Origin: DASQZT01 sp963728965
Lineage (GTDB): Bacteria; Acidobacteriota; Terriglobia; Bryobacterales; Bryobacteraceae
Length of the DNA: 64,000 bases
Assembly (NCBI GenBank): GCA_963728965.1
Contig: CAVSMH010000001.1
Coordinates: 62,001-126,000, forward strand
Direction: 5' to 3'
Position 1 is the first letter of the stretch; each line of letters starts with the position of its first letter. The notes under the pieces are model-generated. The model was not told where the DNA came from and searched no databases. It saw nothing but the letters and a program-made list of their open reading frames with translations. Below are positions 9,401-17,530 of this stretch, in pieces. The position numbers and the translations under genes were made by a program.

Positions 9401-10900
9401 GATCTGAAGAACGTCAACCCGCAGGCGCGCATTTCGGTGAAGCTGGTGGCGGAGGTGGGGGTAGGGACGGTGGCCGCGGGGGTGGCCAAAGCGCACGCCG
9501 ACGTGGTGCTGATTTCGGGGGATTCGGGCGGCACGGGCGCATCGCCATTGAGTTCGATCAAGCACGCCGGAGTTCCGTGGGAGCTGGGGTTGGCGGAAAC
9601 GCACCAGGTGCTGGTGATGAACGACCTGCGGGGGAGGATTCGGGTGCAGACGGACGGCAAGCTGCAGACGGGCCGCGACGTGGTGATCGCGGCGCTGCTG
9701 GGGGCGGAGGAGTTCGGGTTTTCGACGTCGCCATTAGTGTCGATGGGGTGCATCATGATGCGCAAGTGCCACCTGAATACCTGCCCGGTGGGGATCGCGA
9801 CGCAGGACCCGGTGCTGCGGGCCAAGTTCCAGGGGTCGCCCGAGAACGTGATCAACTTCTTCTTTTTTATTGCCGAGCAGGTGCGCGGTTACATGGCGCG
9901 GCTGGGGTGCCGCACGTTCGACGAAATGGTGGGGCGGGTGGACCTGCTCGAAGCGCGGCAGGCGCTGGAGCACTGGAAGGCGAAGGGCATCGACCTTTCG
10001 ATGATTCTGTACAACCCGCAGATGCCGCGGCGGATTGCGCGGCGCTGCATTCAGAAGCAGGACCACGGGTTGGACCAGGCGCTGGATTACAAGCTGATCG
10101 ATCACGCGCGGGACGCCATCGACAACGCGACGCCGATCGAGATCAAGCTTCCGATCCGCAACGTGCACCGCACGGTGGGGGCGATGCTGTCGGGAGAGAT
10201 CGCGCGGCGGTGGGGTTCGGCGGGGCTGCCGGACGGCACCATCCGGTTTTATTTCACGGGTTCGGCGGGGCAGAGTTTCGGCGCGTTTCTGGCGCGGGGG
10301 GTGACGCTGGAGCTGGAAGGCGATGCCAACGATTACGTGGGGAAGGGCCTGTCGGGCGGCCGGCTGATTGTGTATCCGCCGCGGAGTTCCACGTTTTTGC
10401 CGGAAGAGAACATCGTGATCGGCAACGTGGCCCTTTACGGCGCCACCAGCGGGGAAGCGTTCTTCAACGGCGTGGCGGGGGAGCGCTTCGCGGTGCGCAA
10501 TTCGGGCGCCACGGCGGTGGTCGAAGGGCTGGGGGATCACGGCTGCGAATACATGACGCGCGGGCTGGTGGTGGTGCTGGGCAAATGCGGGCGGAATTTC
10601 GCGGCGGGGATGAGCGGCGGGCTGGCGTTCGTGCTGGATGAGCGGGGCGATTTCGCCGAGCGGCGCTGCAACACCGCGGGGGTGGACCTGGAGCCGCTGA
10701 CCGACGAAGACGTGACGCTGTTGTGCGGCCTGATCACGCGCCACGTGGAGGCCACCGAAAGCCCGCGCGGCAAGTGGGTGCTGGAGAACTGGGACCAGAT
10801 GTTGGGCAAGTTCGTGAAGGTGTTCCCCAAGGAGTACAAGCGGGTGATCGCCGCCGGGCTGACGGCGTGGCGAGGCGAGGAGGCCGTGGTTCGTGGGTAA
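6401..10900 (+). CDS. gltB: Glutamate synthase large subunit
   Basis: A 1499-residue large chain of glutamate synthase, which makes two glutamates from glutamine and 2-oxoglutarate in the cytoplasm. I chose ATG 6401 because it leaves a short propeptide before the amidotransferase nucleophile Cys26 (HDACGIGF), exposed by processing in this family. Order: class II glutaminase (26 to about 430), central domain, FMN-binding synthase domain (about 800-1200, with GGTGASP), and a C-terminal beta-helix (GSAGQSFGAF, ATSGEAFFNG). Cysteines 1117, 1123 and 1128 (GCIMMRKCHLNTCP) match the 3Fe-4S ligands. The stop overlaps the gltD start by eight bases, so the subunits are translationally coupled. Confidence 0.97.
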   Translation: MNNSEQASGLPPAQGLYDPRFEHDACGIGFVANLRGHKSHDIIVKGIQVLVNLTHRGACGCDPETGDGAGVLIQIPHKFFARECAKLGFTLPPAGEYGVGMVFLPVEPQPRLTCEGIIERIAREEGLNVLGWRDTPIEGSAIGRVARVSQPYIEQVFVSRGKGMTEDQLERKLYVVRKRAEVEVGASDVPDKEFFYLPSLSARTIVYKGLLLAPQIANFYPELSDPDVVSALCLVHQRFSTNTFPTWQLAHPFRYIAHNGEINTLRGNVNWMHARQSILSSPLFGDDIKKLFPVIQPGGSDSAAFDNALELLVMSGRGIAHAMAMLIPEAWTKNRHMNPQKRAFYEYHASLMEPWDGPAAIAFTDGRSIGATLDRNGLRPARYLVTQDDLVVMASETGVLPIKPEEVKLKGRLQPGKMLLVDTVEGRIISDRELKSRLYGRNPYQLWLKENQITLDKLADPPREHGVDPETLLMRQRAFGYTDEDIRMILAPMAEKGEEPIGSMGTDTPLACLSEKPQPLFHYFKQLFAQVTNPPIDPIREEMVMSLTSYIGTERNILDETPQHCHTLKLPHPILTNRDLEKLRRVSQGDFLATTLTMLFPVKDGEKGLESALNQLSKRASLAIKSGYTLLILSDRGFDEDYAPIPSLLALAAIHNHLVREETRTQVALIIESGEPREVMHFALLIGYGASAVNPYLALETVGNNGAAANFIKAINKGLLKTFSKMGISTLQSYRGAQVFEAIGLNRKFVDRYFTGTVSRVEGVGLGVIAEEAIRKHRHAFHPITQFDTELAVGGNYHYRVRGEYHRLNPQTIAKLQHAVRQESFATFQEYTDLVDDESRQLCTLRGLLGIKQSEEPIPLEEVEPAREIVKRFATGAMSFGSISKEAHETLAIAMNRIGGKSNTGEGGEDEARLKDNRRSAVKQVASGRFGVTANYLVNAEELQIKMAQGAKPGEGGQLPGHKVDETIARVRHSIPGVGLISPPPHHDIYSIEDLAQLIYDLKNVNPQARISVKLVAEVGVGTVAAGVAKAHADVVLISGDSGGTGASPLSSIKHAGVPWELGLAETHQVLVMNDLRGRIRVQTDGKLQTGRDVVIAALLGAEEFGFSTSPLVSMGCIMMRKCHLNTCPVGIATQDPVLRAKFQGSPENVINFFFFIAEQVRGYMARLGCRTFDEMVGRVDLLEARQALEHWKAKGIDLSMILYNPQMPRRIARRCIQKQDHGLDQALDYKLIDHARDAIDNATPIEIKLPIRNVHRTVGAMLSGEIARRWGSAGLPDGTIRFYFTGSAGQSFGAFLARGVTLELEGDANDYVGKGLSGGRLIVYPPRSSTFLPEENIVIGNVALYGATSGEAFFNGVAGERFAVRNSGATAVVEGLGDHGCEYMTRGLVVVLGKCGRNFAAGMSGGLAFVLDERGDFAERRCNTAGVDLEPLTDEDVTLLCGLITRHVEATESPRGKWVLENWDQMLGKFVKVFPKEYKRVIAAGLTAWRGEEAVVRG

Positions 10901-12314
10901 AGTCACCGGATTTCTGGAGTACCAGCGCGAGGTGGCCGAGCGGCGTCCGGCGGCCGAGCGAGTCAACGACTGGTTCGAAGTGTATCAGCCGATTGCCGCG
11001 GATCGGGTGAGCACGCAGGGTGCGCGCTGCATGGATTGCGGGGTGCCGTTTTGCCATACGGGCTGCCCGTTGACCAACCTGATTCCCGACTGGAACGACC
11101 TGGTGTGGCGGGGCAAGTGGCGGGAAGCGGTGCGGCAGTTGCATGCCACCAACAACTTTCCCGAGTTCACCGGACGAATTTGTCCGGCGCCGTGCGAAGC
11201 GGCGTGCGTGCTCGGCATCAACGAACCGCCGGTGACCATCAAGCAGATCGAGAAGACCATTATCGAGCGGGCTTTTGAAGAGGGCTTCATCCGGCCGGAG
11301 CCGTCGCCGTATCTTACGGGGAAGCGGGTGGCGGTGGTGGGGTCGGGACCCGCCGGGCTGGCCGCCGCGCAGCAACTGACGCGGGCGGGGCATGAAGTGA
11401 CGGTGTTCGAAAAGGCGGACCGGATTGGCGGGCTGCTGCGCTACGGCATTCCGCATTTCAAGATGGAGAAGCACCTGATCGACCGCCGGCTGGAACAGAT
11501 GCGGGCCGAAGGGGTGAAGTTCGAAGTGAACGCGCACGTGGGCGGGAACGTGGGGGTCGAAGATCTGCGCAGAGAGTTCGACGCCATGCTGCTGGCGGGC
11601 GGAGCGGAACAGCCGCGCGACCTGAAAGTGCCCGGGCGCGAGCTGAAGGGCATTCACTACGCGATGGAGTTTCTGCCGCAGCAGAACCGGCGGTGCGAAG
11701 GCGAGAGGGTGGCGGAGGGCGAAGCGATCGTGGCCACCGGCAAGCGGGTGGTGATCATCGGCGGCGGGGATACAGGCGCGGATTGCCTGGGCACATGCCA
11801 TCGGCAGAAGGCGCTTTCGGTGACTCAGTTCGAGCTTCTGCCCAAGCCGCCGGACAGCCGCTCGCCTTCGACACCATGGCCGCTGTGGCCGTTGCAGCTG
11901 CGCATGGAAAGCTCGCACGAGGAAGGGGGCGTGCGGGACTGGAGTATTTCGACCACGCGGTTCAGCGGGGATGAAGATGGAAACGTGCGGGCGCTCCATG
12001 GCGTGCAGGTGGGTGCGCCGCCCGATTTCAAGGTGCAGCCGGCGAGCGAGTTCAGCATGGATGTGGACTTGGTGCTGCTGGCGATGGGATTTCTGGGTCC
12101 GGTGCGGCGCGGGATGGTGGAGCAGCTTGGGGTGGCGCTGGACGCGCGCGGGAATGTCAGCGCGGACGAGCGCTACATGACGTCGGTGCCCGGGGTGTTC
12201 GCCGCGGGCGACCTGCGGCGCGGGCAGTCGCTGGTGGTATGGGCGATCGCGGAGGGGCGCAAGGCGGCGCGGGGCATCGATCAGTACCTGATGGGCGAGA
12301 GCCGGCTGGCGTAG
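10893..12314 (+). CDS. gltD: Glutamate synthase small subunit
   Basis: A 473-residue FAD/iron-sulfur subunit that passes electrons from NADPH to GltB. It starts with GTG at 10893, inside the end of gltB. Four N-terminal cysteines (46, 49, 54, 58; CMDCGVPFCHTGCP) are the expected 4Fe-4S ligands, with a second set near CPAPCEAAC. Two Rossmann motifs are visible: VVGSGPAGLAAAQ (about 148) for FAD and VVIIGGGDTGADC (about 286) for NADPH. The C-terminal GVFAAGDLRRGQSLVVWAI completes the FAD site. Length is normal for the family. Confidence 0.96.
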   Translation: MGKVTGFLEYQREVAERRPAAERVNDWFEVYQPIAADRVSTQGARCMDCGVPFCHTGCPLTNLIPDWNDLVWRGKWREAVRQLHATNNFPEFTGRICPAPCEAACVLGINEPPVTIKQIEKTIIERAFEEGFIRPEPSPYLTGKRVAVVGSGPAGLAAAQQLTRAGHEVTVFEKADRIGGLLRYGIPHFKMEKHLIDRRLEQMRAEGVKFEVNAHVGGNVGVEDLRREFDAMLLAGGAEQPRDLKVPGRELKGIHYAMEFLPQQNRRCEGERVAEGEAIVATGKRVVIIGGGDTGADCLGTCHRQKALSVTQFELLPKPPDSRSPSTPWPLWPLQLRMESSHEEGGVRDWSISTTRFSGDEDGNVRALHGVQVGAPPDFKVQPASEFSMDVDLVLLAMGFLGPVRRGMVEQLGVALDARGNVSADERYMTSVPGVFAAGDLRRGQSLVVWAIAEGRKAARGIDQYLMGESRLA

Positions 12315-12393
12315 CGGCAGCGACGAGTGGCCGCGCATTGATTGAAACCCGCGGCTGGTGCTACTCGTCCAGTGGGACTGGTATCATTCAGCT

Positions 12394-14340
12394 ATGCTAC
12401 GCCACCTTACCTCTCGAACTGCAGTCTTCGCTGCCGCGGTTATTTTGTTGGTAGGTCCCGCGTCGGCTCAACTGTTGAGCAATGCGTCGGTCAAAGGCGC
12501 ATACAATGTGCGTTATTTCGGCACTGATTCCACGACGTCGGATCGCCCGGTAGCGTTCGCCGGGACCATCACGTTCGACGGCAACAGCGACTCGAACGGC
12601 TATGGCGGATTCACCGTTACGGGGCAGGGAGCCTATCAGGGAACCAGTTCCCTGAACTTCCTGAAATCCGGCCAGTACGCGGTCCTGTCGAGCGGGATGT
12701 TCTTCATGACCAATCCGTTCGACCCGAACGGCAATACGACCTTCACCAACTTCCCGACCACGGTGTATGCGGGCGTGGGGGCGAACGGCGCGATTGTGGG
12801 GAGCAGCACGGACACCACCTTTTGCGACCTGTTCATCGCGATACCGGCGGCGGCCAGCGCGAACACGGCGAGTTTGAACGGCGCTTACTACGTGGGTAGC
12901 ATGGGATTCTTCAACGGCGATACCACGCAGACGCGCGGGTCATTCGAAAAGATGACCTTCGACGGAAACGGCGGCCTGGGGAATGTCACGATCAACGGGA
13001 CCGCGCAGAACCTGAGTAACGCCGCCACCAGCCAGACGAGCAACGGCGCCACTTACTCGGTGAGCGGGGGGGTGGGCACACTGACGCTTCCGGCTCCGGA
13101 GGGAGTGACGGCATCGAACCAGATCCTGGCCGGCGCCAAGACGCTGTATGTGGCGCAGGACGGCAGCTTCTTCGTGGCGGGAGATCCCGCCGGATTCGAT
13201 GTAGTGGTGGGCGTGAAAGCGCTGAGCGCCGGCGTGGATTCGGCATTCCCCGGTCTGTATTGGGAGGGGTGGGTCGAGAATTACGCGGTGGGAAGCACGG
13301 CCGACGGGATGTACGGCGTTTCGGGTTCGTACTACGTGGTGAAGAGCGGGGTGCAGACGGGCCATCAGCGAACCAATGAAGACGGCCTGGGTTCGTACGA
13401 CGTAACCTATACCGGCACGGTGTTCAGCGGCACGCCGCTCGCGCCGGCCGCCGATGGCACACAGACGTTCACGTTGACGTCGGGCAGCGCGTATGCGAAG
13501 TATGCGCTGGGGGCCGGCGGGAATCTGATTCTGGGCGCCGGGGTGGGCAATGGCGGGGACTACTGGGTGGATGTGGATGTGAAAGCGCCGCAACTTACCG
13601 GCAGCGGGGTGTTTCTCAACCCGCAATACATTTTCAACGGAGGCAGCTGGTCGCCGGTGACCTCGGGAGTGGCGCCGGGAGAGATCATTCAGCTCTTCGG
13701 CAGCAATCTGGCCGGGGGCACGTCGCAGGTGCAGGGCGGGCAGGCGTTCCCGACCACGCTGGGCAACGTTCAGGTGATGATCAACGATGTGGCGGCGCCG
13801 CTGTACTACGTGAGCCCCACGCAGATCAATGCCGTGGTGCCGTATTCGGAGCCGGCGGACGGAAGCTTCCTGGATATTAAGGTAGTCAACAACGGAACGG
13901 AATCCAACATTGCCTCGGTGTACAGTTGGGTGGCGTCTCCGGGCGTGTTCACGCTGACGGCGAACGGCATTGGGGACGGGGCCATCCGGCATCTGGACGG
14001 CAGCATCGTGACTCCCGACAATCCGGCCAAAGTGGGCGAAACGGTATCGATGTTCCTGACCGGGCTGGGCGAGGTGAGCCCCGCGCTGACCGAGGGCGCG
14101 GTCCCGCCGAACAGCCCGTTGAGCAACGCGGTGCTACCCGATATCTTCATCGACGGGCAGCAGGCCAAGGTGCTGTTCGCGGGGTTGACGCCGGGGCTGG
14201 CGGGGCTGTACCAGGTAAACATGACGATTCCGACGGGGGTCACGACCGGCGAGAGCGTGGGCATTGAAATCGACGCCTACGACGCCAACGACAATTTCGT
14301 GACGGTCAACGCGTCGGCGACGATTCCGATCGGGCAATAG
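12394..14340 (+). CDS. Secreted protein with TIGR03437 C-terminal domain
   Basis: A 648-residue predicted exported protein. The start at 12394 is chosen because it begins a clean signal peptide (MLRHLTSRTAVFAAAVILL, cleavage after ASA); an in-frame ATG 12 codons upstream adds polar residues. The N-terminal two thirds is Gly/Ser/Thr-rich with two similar halves containing LNGAYYVGSMGFF- and FDGNGG-type motifs, suggesting a repeated beta-rich unit of unknown role. Residues about 405-648 are a TIGR03437 domain (GVAPGEIIQLFGSNLAGG, YYVSPTQINAVVPY, VSMFLTGLGEVSPAL). It follows gltD by 79 bases but probably has its own promoter. Confidence 0.9.
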   Translation: MLRHLTSRTAVFAAAVILLVGPASAQLLSNASVKGAYNVRYFGTDSTTSDRPVAFAGTITFDGNSDSNGYGGFTVTGQGAYQGTSSLNFLKSGQYAVLSSGMFFMTNPFDPNGNTTFTNFPTTVYAGVGANGAIVGSSTDTTFCDLFIAIPAAASANTASLNGAYYVGSMGFFNGDTTQTRGSFEKMTFDGNGGLGNVTINGTAQNLSNAATSQTSNGATYSVSGGVGTLTLPAPEGVTASNQILAGAKTLYVAQDGSFFVAGDPAGFDVVVGVKALSAGVDSAFPGLYWEGWVENYAVGSTADGMYGVSGSYYVVKSGVQTGHQRTNEDGLGSYDVTYTGTVFSGTPLAPAADGTQTFTLTSGSAYAKYALGAGGNLILGAGVGNGGDYWVDVDVKAPQLTGSGVFLNPQYIFNGGSWSPVTSGVAPGEIIQLFGSNLAGGTSQVQGGQAFPTTLGNVQVMINDVAAPLYYVSPTQINAVVPYSEPADGSFLDIKVVNNGTESNIASVYSWVASPGVFTLTANGIGDGAIRHLDGSIVTPDNPAKVGETVSMFLTGLGEVSPALTEGAVPPNSPLSNAVLPDIFIDGQQAKVLFAGLTPGLAGLYQVNMTIPTGVTTGESVGIEIDAYDANDNFVTVNASATIPIGQ

Positions 14341-14362
14341 CGCGGGGCTTGGACGGGCCGGG

Positions 14363-15163
14363 CTACCGGCGATCCCAATCGAGGTGCAGGCGGTCGCGGC
14401 CGTCGGTAGCATCGAGGGTGATCCGGTCGATGCGGTCGCGCGCGTCGGTGGAGATGTGCAGGGTGCCGCGGACGCGCGGGGTGGGCGCATCGGCCATCAC
14501 ATCGACCTTGAGGATTTCGCGATCGCGGCCCATGACACTGCCGGTGAAGACGAGCGGGCGGCCGTTGGGGGTACGGAAGGCGGCCCGGACGCGGCCGCCG
14601 CGATCGATATCGACGGTGGCATCGAGCAGCGGTTGGGGGGCGGCGCCGGCGAGGGTCGAGACGCCGCGCCCGCGGCTGCTGTAGTGGAGCACGTTATTCC
14701 AGGCGAACGCGCCCGCGGCGGGGGCGGCGCGGTCCTCACTGGCGGCCATGTCCCAACTCAGCCGGAAATGGTAGCGGCCGTACCGCCCGGCGGGATCGTG
14801 GATGCGGACGACGGCCGTGAACTCGTTGCGGCGGGCGGGTTCGGCAAGCAGGCGGACCTGGCCGCGGCCGGCCTTCACGGCGAAGCGGAATCCCTCGAGT
14901 GGCCGCTCGGGCAGGGGGGCGTTGCATAAGGACCCGTCGTCGAGCGGAGCGCGTCCGCTGCCGTCGCGGATGCGGACGAAGTCGCGCTGCAGGGAGACCT
15001 CGGCTTCGCCGTCGATTTGCAGGCGGATGTCGCACTGCCCGCGTCCGGGTGGCACGTCGTCGCGAGTGAGGGGGCGGACGTGAAAGCCGGCGTCGGCCAG
15101 GGCGGGAAGCGAGGCACAGAGGGCGATCAGCGCGATGAACGGAGGAGTCGGGGAGGCTTTCAT
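14363..15163 (-). CDS. Secreted hypothetical protein
   Basis: A 266-residue protein that I do not recognise. It has a typical signal peptide (about 1-23, FIALIALCASLPALADA). The mature part is charged and beta-rich, with two cysteines (about 44 and 80) that could form a disulfide, and a C-terminal half rich in Asp/Arg strands (DATVDIDRGGRVRAAF, LHISTDARDRIDRITLDATD). No catalytic motif is visible. It converges with the preceding TIGR03437 gene (22 bases between stops) and is divergent from the next one. Codon usage matches its neighbours, so it is probably a real gene. Confidence 0.75.
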   Translation of the reverse strand: MKASPTPPFIALIALCASLPALADAGFHVRPLTRDDVPPGRGQCDIRLQIDGEAEVSLQRDFVRIRDGSGRAPLDDGSLCNAPLPERPLEGFRFAVKAGRGQVRLLAEPARRNEFTAVVRIHDPAGRYGRYHFRLSWDMAASEDRAAPAAGAFAWNNVLHYSSRGRGVSTLAGAAPQPLLDATVDIDRGGRVRAAFRTPNGRPLVFTGSVMGRDREILKVDVMADAPTPRVRGTLHISTDARDRIDRITLDATDGRDRLHLDWDRR

Positions 15164-15278
15164 GATGGTTACGGGTGGCGTCCTTATTGTATAGCTCTAT
15201 TGGTTGGGGGTTGAAGCGAATGCCTCGGTCGAGTGGGCTCGCATACGGGTGCGGTTTGGCGTAATATAAGGTCCGGTT

Positions 15279-17486
15279 ATGAGACTCGCCGGGACTTTGA
15301 TGGCGGCGCTGATCGCCAGTTCCCTGCCTGCCGCCGCGCAGGCTCCCGTAATCAACGGCGTGATAAGCCAGGCTACTTTTGCCACCCCGGTGGCGCCGGG
15401 AATGCCCGTGGTGGTGAACGGCACCAATCTTGCGGACGCCAGTGCAGCGGTTTGTCCGGGCCCCCAGGTTCCGCTGGTTTGCGGGGGCGTTTCCGTGACG
15501 GTGAACGGCCGTGCGGTGCCGGTGCGGCTGGCCTATCAGAGCCAACTCGTTACGTATATTCCGGCAGAGCAGCCCGCCGGGCCAGTCAGCATGGTCGTGA
15601 AGAATCACCGGGGCATGGATTCGGCTCCGTTCGTTGTGACGGTGGAGACGACGGCGCCGGGGATTCAAAGACTGGGCGACGCGTCCGGCAGCACCCTGGG
15701 GTTCTTCTCGGATTCCGCCCAACGGGTGATCGGCCGCGCCAATCCGGCTCCGCCGGGCCAGGAATTCACGGTGTACGCGGTGGGGCTCGGGCCGACCAAC
15801 CCGCCGGTAGCGACCGGCGAAACGGGCACAGCGCCGCTGGTGACGCTTCCGATGGTGTGGGTGGGCAGCCGCGCGGCGCCGGTGATCGCGGGGGGGTTGG
15901 GCTGCGGAGTGCTCTGCGAGCCGGGCGTCTACCTGGTGCGCTTCCTGCTGCCGCCGGACACCACACCGGGCGATCAGCCGGTATCGGTGGAAATCTCCGG
16001 CAAGCGAAGCCCGCCGGCGACATTGGTGGTGGGTGCGGGCACGGCCGGGCCGGCGGCAGGCTACCTGCAAAGCGTGATCGATTCCAGGGCGCGGATGATG
16101 TCGCCGGGGATGATCGCGAACGTGGTGGGGGGCGGCTTCACGGTGGCGACGGCAGGCGGGGGGCCGTGCTCGTTGGATGGGACGGTGTGGCCGCTCACGT
16201 GTCAGGGGGTGACGGTCACAATCAACGGGCGTAGGGCAGCCATTCAGACGGTGACACCGAACTTCATCACGATCCAGATTCCGTTCGAGGCCGCGCCGGG
16301 ACCGGCGACGCTGGTGGTGGAGCGGCTGGCGGGCAGCCAGACGCTGCGATCGGACCCGCTGGCTTTCACGCTCGAAACGTTGAGCCCGACGCTGCCGGCC
16401 GATCCGACGTCGTCGTACGCCGGAGTGGTGATTCAGAACTCGGGCGGTCCGGCGTCGGTGACGAATCCGCTGCTGCCGGACGATACGATCATCCTGTTTC
16501 CTCAAGGGCTGGGGCAGACGAATCCGCCCATGGTGACGGGATTCGGGCTGCTGCAACCGGCGCCCACGGTTTTGCAGCCTTCGGTCACGGTGGGCGGCAA
16601 GGCGCTCGAGAACGTGGTGGCGGAAGTGCTGCCGGGAACGATCGGCCAATACCGGGTGACGGCCAGCGTGCCCAAGGGTATCGCCAGCGGCGATCAGCCG
16701 ATCGTGCTGGAGGTGGGCGGGAAGAAGAGCCAGGCCGGCCTGCGGGTGCCGGTGTCGAACGACCCGGTGATTGCCGCAGTGACGAACGCCGCCTCGAGCG
16801 CGCGGGACATCGTGAGCGGATCGTGGGTTTCGATCTACGGACGGAACCTCTCGGTGAGCCGGCGGGAGTGGACCGAGAGCGACTTCCTGAACGGGTGGCT
16901 GCCCACCGATATCGAAGGCGTGAACGTGACGATCGGCGGGATCCCGGCCGTGGTGGCGTTCGTCAGCCCGCTGCAATTGAACGTGCTGGCGCCGGACGGG
17001 CTTCCGCCGGGGCCGGCGGAGGTAATTGTGCAGAGCCCGGCGGGCTGGCAGAAATCCCTGGCGAACGTGAAACCATACGCTCCGGGGATTTTCGGGCTTC
17101 CGGTGCCGCCGGGAACGTACCTGTCGGCGCTGCACACGGACTGGTCGTATGTGGCGAGACCGGGACAACTGGCGACGAATGTGACAGCGCGGCCGGCGCG
17201 TCCCGGGGAGACGATCATCTTCTACGGGACGGGCTTCGGGCCGACGGATCCGCCGGTCTCGGCCTATCATCGTTTCTCCGGATCGGCGCCGCTGGCGGGC
17301 ACGGTGCCGGTGCGGGTGCAGATCGGTGGGGCCGAAGCCGAGGTGACCTACGCCGGGCTGGTGGCGAACGGTCTGTACCAGATGAACGTGGTGGTGCCGG
17401 AGGTGGCGGACGGCGACCGGGAGGTGGTGGTAACGATGGGAACCGAGGCGAGCCCGCGGGGCCGCTACATTCCCGTGCAGCGCTGA
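15279..17486 (+). CDS. Secreted protein with three tandem TIGR03437-type repeats
   Basis: A 735-residue predicted exported protein with a signal peptide (MRLAGTLMAALIASSLPAAA). It consists almost entirely of three related units of about 230 residues starting near 22, 260 and 495. Each shows PGM/SGS-V-VYGTNL at the start, a central YVSPLQLNVLAP- or VTYIPAEQ-like strand, then GLGPTNPP or GFGPTDPP, and ends in PGVY-V-F-PP. The domain is usually single and C-terminal, so a protein made only of it is unusual. No catalytic residues are evident; a surface or adhesive role is speculative. metH follows 44 bases later. Confidence 0.9.
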   Translation: MRLAGTLMAALIASSLPAAAQAPVINGVISQATFATPVAPGMPVVVNGTNLADASAAVCPGPQVPLVCGGVSVTVNGRAVPVRLAYQSQLVTYIPAEQPAGPVSMVVKNHRGMDSAPFVVTVETTAPGIQRLGDASGSTLGFFSDSAQRVIGRANPAPPGQEFTVYAVGLGPTNPPVATGETGTAPLVTLPMVWVGSRAAPVIAGGLGCGVLCEPGVYLVRFLLPPDTTPGDQPVSVEISGKRSPPATLVVGAGTAGPAAGYLQSVIDSRARMMSPGMIANVVGGGFTVATAGGGPCSLDGTVWPLTCQGVTVTINGRRAAIQTVTPNFITIQIPFEAAPGPATLVVERLAGSQTLRSDPLAFTLETLSPTLPADPTSSYAGVVIQNSGGPASVTNPLLPDDTIILFPQGLGQTNPPMVTGFGLLQPAPTVLQPSVTVGGKALENVVAEVLPGTIGQYRVTASVPKGIASGDQPIVLEVGGKKSQAGLRVPVSNDPVIAAVTNAASSARDIVSGSWVSIYGRNLSVSRREWTESDFLNGWLPTDIEGVNVTIGGIPAVVAFVSPLQLNVLAPDGLPPGPAEVIVQSPAGWQKSLANVKPYAPGIFGLPVPPGTYLSALHTDWSYVARPGQLATNVTARPARPGETIIFYGTGFGPTDPPVSAYHRFSGSAPLAGTVPVRVQIGGAEAEVTYAGLVANGLYQMNVVVPEVADGDREVVVTMGTEASPRGRYIPVQR

Positions 17487-17530
17487 GTCGGACGAGCCGC
17501 CCTGCTAAAATTGAAGCAGCGCACTCGCTT

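Noticed and set aside
7238..9604. Long antisense open frame inside gltB
   Set aside because: Arg/His/Pro/Gln-rich shadow frame; gltB is complete with all motifs.
16823..17530. N-terminal extension of metH
   Set aside because: The frame is open upstream only because it overlaps the TIGR03437 gene in another phase. The family start is at 17531.
17487..17530. Cobalamin riboswitch before metH
   Set aside because: Only 44 bases separate the genes and no B12-box-like sequence was seen.
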